From positions 1 through 8,549 of the forward strand of contig CAAGJN010000063.1 of the NCBI GenBank assembly GCA_900770255.1: a stretch of DNA of 8,549 bases, written 5' to 3'. Numbering within the stretch: position 1 is the stretch's first letter; the number at the start of each line of letters is the position of its first letter. Shown here one piece after another: positions 5,237 through 8,549 of the stretch. Made by a program: the position numbers and the translations under genes. The DNA is from Clostridia bacterium (GTDB lineage: Bacteria; Bacillota; Clostridia; Oscillospirales; Acutalibacteraceae). Under the pieces are notes generated by a model. That model worked only from the letters and a program-made list of their open reading frames with translations. It was not told where the DNA came from and searched no databases.

Positions 5237-6304
5237 ATGGATAATAACAAAAAAATAGGCTTTGCCGTCATCGGTTACGGCGGAATGGGAAGCTGGCACG
5301 CCTCGACCTGCAAGAAAAACTTTAAGGATACTGCCGAACTCATAGGCATCTATGACATCAAGCCCGAGAGGTGCGCTGCCGCAGAGGAAAACGGTATACA
5401 TGCGTTCTCCTCGCGCGAGGAGCTGCTCGCAGACGACCGCATCGAGCTTGTTACGGTTGCCACGCCCAATGATGTTCACAAGGAGATAGCAATAGCCGCT
5501 ATGGCGGCGGGCAAGAACGTCATCTCCGAGAAGCCTGTGGCGCTCAGCAGGCAGGAGCTAGAAGATATGATAGCCGCATCAGAGAAGTACGGCAAGCTTT
5601 TCACCGTCCATCAGAACAGGCGCTGGGATCCCGATTTCAAGTGCGTGCAGAAGATACTTGAAAACAATGAACTCGGAAGAGTTTTTCGCATTGAGTCCCG
5701 CGTTCAGGGCTCGCGCGGCATCCCCGGCGACTGGCGCAATCAGAAGGCGCACGGCGGCGGCATGGTGCTCGACTGGGGCATCCACCTGCTCGACCAGGCT
5801 CTGCAGATCGGCGGGGACAGAAAGCTTATCTCGGTCTACGCCGAGCTGACTAACGTCACGAACGAGGAGTGCGACGACGGCTTCAGAGCGACGCTTATCT
5901 TTGAAAACGACCTTTCAATATATGTCGAGGTCACTACGAGCAACTTCATCGAGCTGCCGCGCTGGTATGTACTCGGCGAGAACGGCTCCGCAGTTATCAA
6001 CGACTGGGACGTCAACGGCGAGATCGTCAAAGTCTCCGACTGGGAGAACCGCGATGCGGTGCCGATCCTTGCGGGCGTGGGGCTGACAAAGACGATGGCT
6101 CCGAGAACCGAAGACACGATCAAGCGCTATCCGCTGCCCAAGGTCGAGTCGAGCTGGACCCAGTTTTACGAGAATGTCTATGCGACGCTCAGAGGCGAGG
6201 AGGAGCAGCTCATTACGCACGATCAACAGCGCAGACTTTTGAAGCTCGTCGACGCTATATTTGAGAGCGGGCGCGAGAATAAAGTCGTATTCTTTGACAA
6301 TTAA
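5237..6304 (+). CDS. Gfo/Idh/MocA-family NAD(P)-dependent oxidoreductase
   Basis: The 355-residue protein is full length for the family, which oxidises or reduces a hydroxyl on sugars, inositols or glycosides. The N-terminal Rossmann fold (to about 125) shows GYGGMG at 13-18; acidic D40 at the end of the second strand suggests NAD rather than NADP. ISEKPVAL contains the catalytic Lys99 in the family EKP motif. The C-terminal domain has GGGMVLDWGIHLLD (173-186), with D179 and H183 matching the usual active-site Asp and His. It lies 73 bases after the second TIM barrel, with AGGAG at 5221-5225 for its own initiation, and ends 13 bases before a strong terminator. Such enzymes act with TIM-barrel partners in inositol use and in 3-keto-glycoside pathways (YcjS, DgpA). 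Substrate unknown. Confidence 0.92.
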   Translation: MDNNKKIGFAVIGYGGMGSWHASTCKKNFKDTAELIGIYDIKPERCAAAEENGIHAFSSREELLADDRIELVTVATPNDVHKEIAIAAMAAGKNVISEKPVALSRQELEDMIAASEKYGKLFTVHQNRRWDPDFKCVQKILENNELGRVFRIESRVQGSRGIPGDWRNQKAHGGGMVLDWGIHLLDQALQIGGDRKLISVYAELTNVTNEECDDGFRATLIFENDLSIYVEVTTSNFIELPRWYVLGENGSAVINDWDVNGEIVKVSDWENRDAVPILAGVGLTKTMAPRTEDTIKRYPLPKVESSWTQFYENVYATLRGEEEQLITHDQQRRLLKLVDAIFESGRENKVVFFDN

Positions 6305-6317
6305 ATAAAAATCAGAC

Positions 6318-6364
6318 CGCCGCGGGCACAAAAGCTGAAGGACTTTTGCCCGCGGCGTTTTTTT
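6318..6364 (+). terminator. Strong rho-independent terminator of the sugar operon
   Basis: CGCCGCGGGC (6318-6327) pairs with 6348-6357, then AAAAG (6330-6334) with CTTTT (6343-6347) after a two-base bulge. The loop is eight bases, and seven T follow (6358-6364). It begins 13 bases past the oxidoreductase stop and closes the three-gene operon. Confidence 0.93.
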
Positions 6365-6683
6365 GCAGTTCGCGCAGCGCCTTGCAGAGACGGCGAAAGC
6401 GGCAATGGGCTTTAAAAATGGCAGCTTTGGCGAGATCGGAAGAGCTTGCCGCGCCCGGTAATGAGAGCCGATTAAATTAAATGTTTTTCTGGTAAATTTT
6501 GCGGGCAAAATATCAAATAAACCAAACATATGAATTTATGCGCCCACATTATTCCGGTGCCGACTGTAAAAAATATACAGCAAACCTTTGAGGCGAAATA
6601 CACAAAAACACCCGTAAATGATTATGCAAAATAATCAAAAGGCGAATAATTATGAACAAAAAATGAAAAATTCGTTCATAGGA
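6365..6683. other. Gene-free stretch between operons
   Basis: I see no supported gene here. The first part (about 6365-6475) is GC-rich and then gives way to AT-rich sequence. Short ATG frames at 6405 (18 codons) and 6418 (20 codons) lack ribosome binding sites. Within it are a 13-base match to the common Illumina adapter start (6433-6445) and an inverted repeat, GATTAT (6620-6625) with ATAATC (6631-6636). The GC-rich part could be the remnant of a lost gene. Confidence 0.4.
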
Positions 6684-6712
6684 TTGACTAACGGTCATTT
6701 TTGTAGTAAAGT
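6684..6712 (+). promoter_or_regulatory. Promoter of the TetR-MMPL operon
   Basis: TTGACT (6684-6689), a 17-base spacer and TAAAGT (6707-6712). The start would lie near 6719, so the palindrome at 6729-6745 falls just inside the transcribed region, where a bound repressor would block elongation or open-complex formation. A second operator-like site overlaps the -35 box. Confidence 0.6.
6685..6697. promoter_or_regulatory. Secondary, degenerate TetR operator-like site
   Basis: TGACTAACGGTCA matches the first 13 bases of the perfect palindrome at 6729 in 11 positions and has TGAC/GTCA arms of its own. It covers the -35 box and lies 44 bases upstream, about four helical turns, so two repressor dimers could bind on the same face. 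Confidence 0.45.
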
Positions 6713-6728
6713 ACTCAAAACAAATAAA

Positions 6729-6745
6729 TGACTGACAGTCAGTCA
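6729..6745. promoter_or_regulatory. Perfect palindromic TetR operator
   Basis: TGACTGAC-A-GTCAGTCA is a perfect 8+1+8 inverted repeat located 17 bases before the TetR start codon and just downstream of its -10 box. Size and position are typical of autoregulatory operators of TetR-family repressors. Binding by this particular protein is inferred. Confidence 0.75.
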
Positions 6746-6762
6746 GTGAGAAGGCAAAACAT

Positions 6763-7353
6763 ATGTCTGTTGAAGAAAACAAGAACGAAAAGCGAGGCAA
6801 GCTTTTAGAAGCGGCGCATGCGCTCTTCACAAATAACGGAGCTATAAAGCCGCCGACAATCGACGAGGTTGTCGAACTGGCGGGAGTCGCAAAAGGCACG
6901 TTTTACCTGTACTTCAAGGATAAGTATGATCTGATGGATCAGCTTTTTTTGAAGAAGATATCCGAATGTGTCAGCTCGGCGCTTGAGACGACTCGGCAGC
7001 GACTGGAGAACAGAGACGTCACCGACATCCAGCGCGTGAATACGTTTCTCGATGAGGTGTTTCGGTTTATCGAGAATAACAAGGCGTTTCTTCCGCTCGT
7101 GCGTGACCGCGCGCCGTCCTGCTACAGGCTTATGATCCGCGGCAAGGACAGCGATATCAAGGAGGCGTACGACGGCCTGATCCAAATTTTTCTTCAGCAC
7201 GGATATACTGAGCACGAGAGCGAGATGAACATATATATGCTTGTCTCAATGCTTGTGCCGATCAGCTGCGAGAGCGCTATCTACAGCGTCCCGTATACGC
7301 TTGAGGAAATAAAGACCGGCGTTCAACAGCTGACAGCCAAACTTTTAGCATAG
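6763..7353 (+). CDS. TetR/AcrR-family transcriptional regulator
   Basis: The 196-residue protein has the TetR N-terminal DNA-binding domain (about 10-56): an amphipathic first helix with LLEAAHALFTNNG, then the helix-turn-helix TIDEVVELAGVAKGTFYLYF (32-51), followed by K-DKYDL. The rest (about 60-196) is an alpha-helical ligand-binding and dimer domain whose ligand cannot be predicted. Length is normal for the family. GAAGG (6750-6754) precedes the ATG. It is first in an operon with an MMPL exporter 27 bases downstream, and a perfect palindrome lies in front of it. The expected role is repression of itself and the exporter until an inducer, probably a compound the pump exports or a membrane stress signal, releases it. 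The regulation is inference from position. Confidence 0.92.
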   Translation: MSVEENKNEKRGKLLEAAHALFTNNGAIKPPTIDEVVELAGVAKGTFYLYFKDKYDLMDQLFLKKISECVSSALETTRQRLENRDVTDIQRVNTFLDEVFRFIENNKAFLPLVRDRAPSCYRLMIRGKDSDIKEAYDGLIQIFLQHGYTEHESEMNIYMLVSMLVPISCESAIYSVPYTLEEIKTGVQQLTAKLLA

Positions 7354-7380
7354 CAAAGCAAAAACAGGAGGAAATGGGAT

Positions 7381-8549
7381 ATGATATCAAAAAAGTTATC
7401 AAGGTGGATAGCTTATCATCCTAAGACGGTTATGATAATCTGTCTGATACTGATAATCCCGTCGATCATCGGTTTTATAATGACGGGCGTCAACTACGAT
7501 ATTCTTTCGTACCTGCCCGAGGATCTCGAGTCCGTGCAGGGAAACGAGGTGCTCGATAAGACCTTCCACAACTCCGCGAGCTCATTTATTATCGTCAAGG
7601 ATACCGAGCCCAAGGATATTCAGAAGCTTGAAGAAAAGATAAGACAGGTAGAGGGTGTCAGCAGTGTTATGGGCATCACTGATATTGCGGACCCGTCGAT
7701 CCCCAAGGAGATCCTGCCCGATGTGCTCACCAATGTGTTCTATTCGCAGGACAGCAGCTCGACGCTGATCATGGTTCAGTATGAGAATTCGGGAGCCTCG
7801 CAGACGACGATGGACGCTATCGCCTCGATAAGAAAGATCATGAACAAGAACATGCTTCTGAGCGGTATGTCGGCGATAACCGTTGATACGAAAGATCTTG
7901 CGGACAGCGAGGCGCCGATATATATTGCGCTCGCAATAGCGCTGGCGCTCATAGCCCTCTCGTTCACGATGACCTCGTGGATACTGCCGTTCGTGCTGCT
8001 TGCAGCACTCGGCACCGCGGTCATATACAATATGGGCACGAATATCATCTTCGGAGAGATATCTTTTGTTACGCAGAGTATAGCGGCAATACTGCAACTG
8101 GGTGTTACGGTCGATTACTCCGTGTTCCTTATGGACCGCTTTGAGGAGGAAAAGAAAAATTACGACACGAAGAAGGACGCTATGGCGGTCGCGATTGAGT
8201 CGACGTTCCTCTCGCTGATGGGCAGCTCAATGACCACCGTTTTCGGTTTCCTTGCGCTGTGCTTTATGAGCTTCACGCTCGGCAAGGACATGGGTCTTGT
8301 CATGGCCAAGGGCATTATTCTCGGCGTCTTAACAGTCGTCACCTTCCTGCCGTCGCTGATACTCATGCTCGATACGGCAATTGAAAAGACGCGCCACAGG
8401 AGTCTTGCTCCAAAGTTTGATAAGCTGAGCACCTTTGCCATAAAGCACAGGAAGGTCTTTGTTGCGATATTTGTGCTGCTCTTTATCCCGGCTTACTTTT
8501 TGCAGAACAACGTCAGCAAGTACTACAACATGGCGCAGGCCATACCGCA
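7381..8549 (+). CDS. MMPL/RND-superfamily membrane exporter (3' end beyond window)
   Basis: The frame is open from ATG 7381 to the window edge, giving 389 residues with no stop, so the C-terminal half is missing. Membrane helices are visible near 16-34, 179-197, 199-218, 228-251, 279-299, 305-330 and 358-374. A large extracellular loop (about 35-178) contains YLPEDLESVQGNEVLDKTF, typical of MMPL proteins. The fourth helix carries GVTVDYSVFLMDRF (241-254), matching the MMPL/RND motif whose Asp-Tyr pair (D245, Y246) relays protons. Family members use the proton gradient to move lipids, drugs or siderophores outward. Full-length relatives are about 700 residues or longer, with a second repeat of this unit, and the helix at 358-374 would begin it. 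AGGAGG (7366-7371) lies nine bases upstream. Controlled by the TetR gene in front. Confidence 0.93.
   Translation, partial: MISKKLSRWIAYHPKTVMIICLILIIPSIIGFIMTGVNYDILSYLPEDLESVQGNEVLDKTFHNSASSFIIVKDTEPKDIQKLEEKIRQVEGVSSVMGITDIADPSIPKEILPDVLTNVFYSQDSSSTLIMVQYENSGASQTTMDAIASIRKIMNKNMLLSGMSAITVDTKDLADSEAPIYIALAIALALIALSFTMTSWILPFVLLAALGTAVIYNMGTNIIFGEISFVTQSIAAILQLGVTVDYSVFLMDRFEEEKKNYDTKKDAMAVAIESTFLSLMGSSMTTVFGFLALCFMSFTLGKDMGLVMAKGIILGVLTVVTFLPSLILMLDTAIEKTRHRSLAPKFDKLSTFAIKHRKVFVAIFVLLFIPAYFLQNNVSKYYNMAQAIP

Noticed and set aside
6405..6480. Two mini-ORFs starting at 6405 and 6418
   Set aside because: They are 18 and 20 codons, lack a ribosome binding site and overlap each other in different frames.
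6549..6899. 116-codon minus-strand frame over the TetR promoter and helix-turn-helix region
   Set aside because: It overlaps the operator, promoter and DNA-binding domain of the TetR gene; the predicted peptide is low-complexity and unlike any family I know.
7582..8097. 171-codon minus-strand frame
   Set aside because: It is antisense to the MMPL gene, whose translation shows clear membrane helices and the DY motif; the antisense product is rich in Arg, His and Tyr without recognisable features.
1..8549. CRISPR array, prophage or complete insertion sequence
   Set aside because: No regularly spaced repeats, no phage-type genes and no transposase frame are present anywhere in the window.

Overview
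The window looks like chromosomal DNA of a Gram-positive, Clostridia-like bacterium, possibly a gut Oscillospirales or Ruminococcaceae relative. This is an inference from strong AGGAG-type ribosome binding sites, sigma-A-like promoters, many T-tailed intrinsic terminators, GC-rich codon third positions inside genes against AT-rich gaps, and a SpoIIQ-like membrane M23 protein. No rRNA, tRNA or marker gene allows a firm taxonomic call.

Left part (1-2851). Bases 1-150 hold a chain of hairpins ending in a terminator-like stem. They may be the RNA or right end of an IS200/IS605-type element that lies mostly outside the window. A short alkyltransferase-family gene (190-498, +) converges on a secreted, C-terminally membrane-anchored metallophosphoesterase (625-1884, -), and the two share a bidirectional terminator. 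Next is a single-pass M23/LytM protein (2084-2851, -) that resembles SpoIIQ. It has its own terminator and a sigma-F-like promoter match.

Middle (2852-6364). A 599-base gap contains several competing hairpins, a 21-base-period direct repeat, one possible 42-codon small ORF and, at its right end, a good sigma-A promoter. That promoter drives a three-gene operon: two different sugar-isomerase/epimerase TIM barrels (3451-4176 and 4198-5163) and a Gfo/Idh/MocA oxidoreductase (5237-6304), closed by a strong terminator. Paired Gfo/Idh dehydrogenases and TIM-barrel epimerases or lyases are known from pathways that work through 3-keto sugars, such as YcjQRS and the C-glycoside deglycosylation enzymes. 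The operon is therefore best read as an oxidise-then-epimerise/eliminate/isomerise module for an unknown sugar, glycoside or cyclitol. No transporter, kinase or glycosidase is present.

Right part (6365-8549). After a gene-free stretch comes a TetR-family regulator (6763-7353) followed 27 bases later by an MMPL/RND-superfamily exporter (7381 to the window edge, truncated). A perfect 17-bp palindrome just before the TetR start, and a degenerate copy overlapping the -35 box, suggest an autoregulated efflux operon.

Most of the content is of familiar families. The less explained parts are the 3-keto-sugar-like operon, the structured 3001-3270 gap, and the left-edge structured element.
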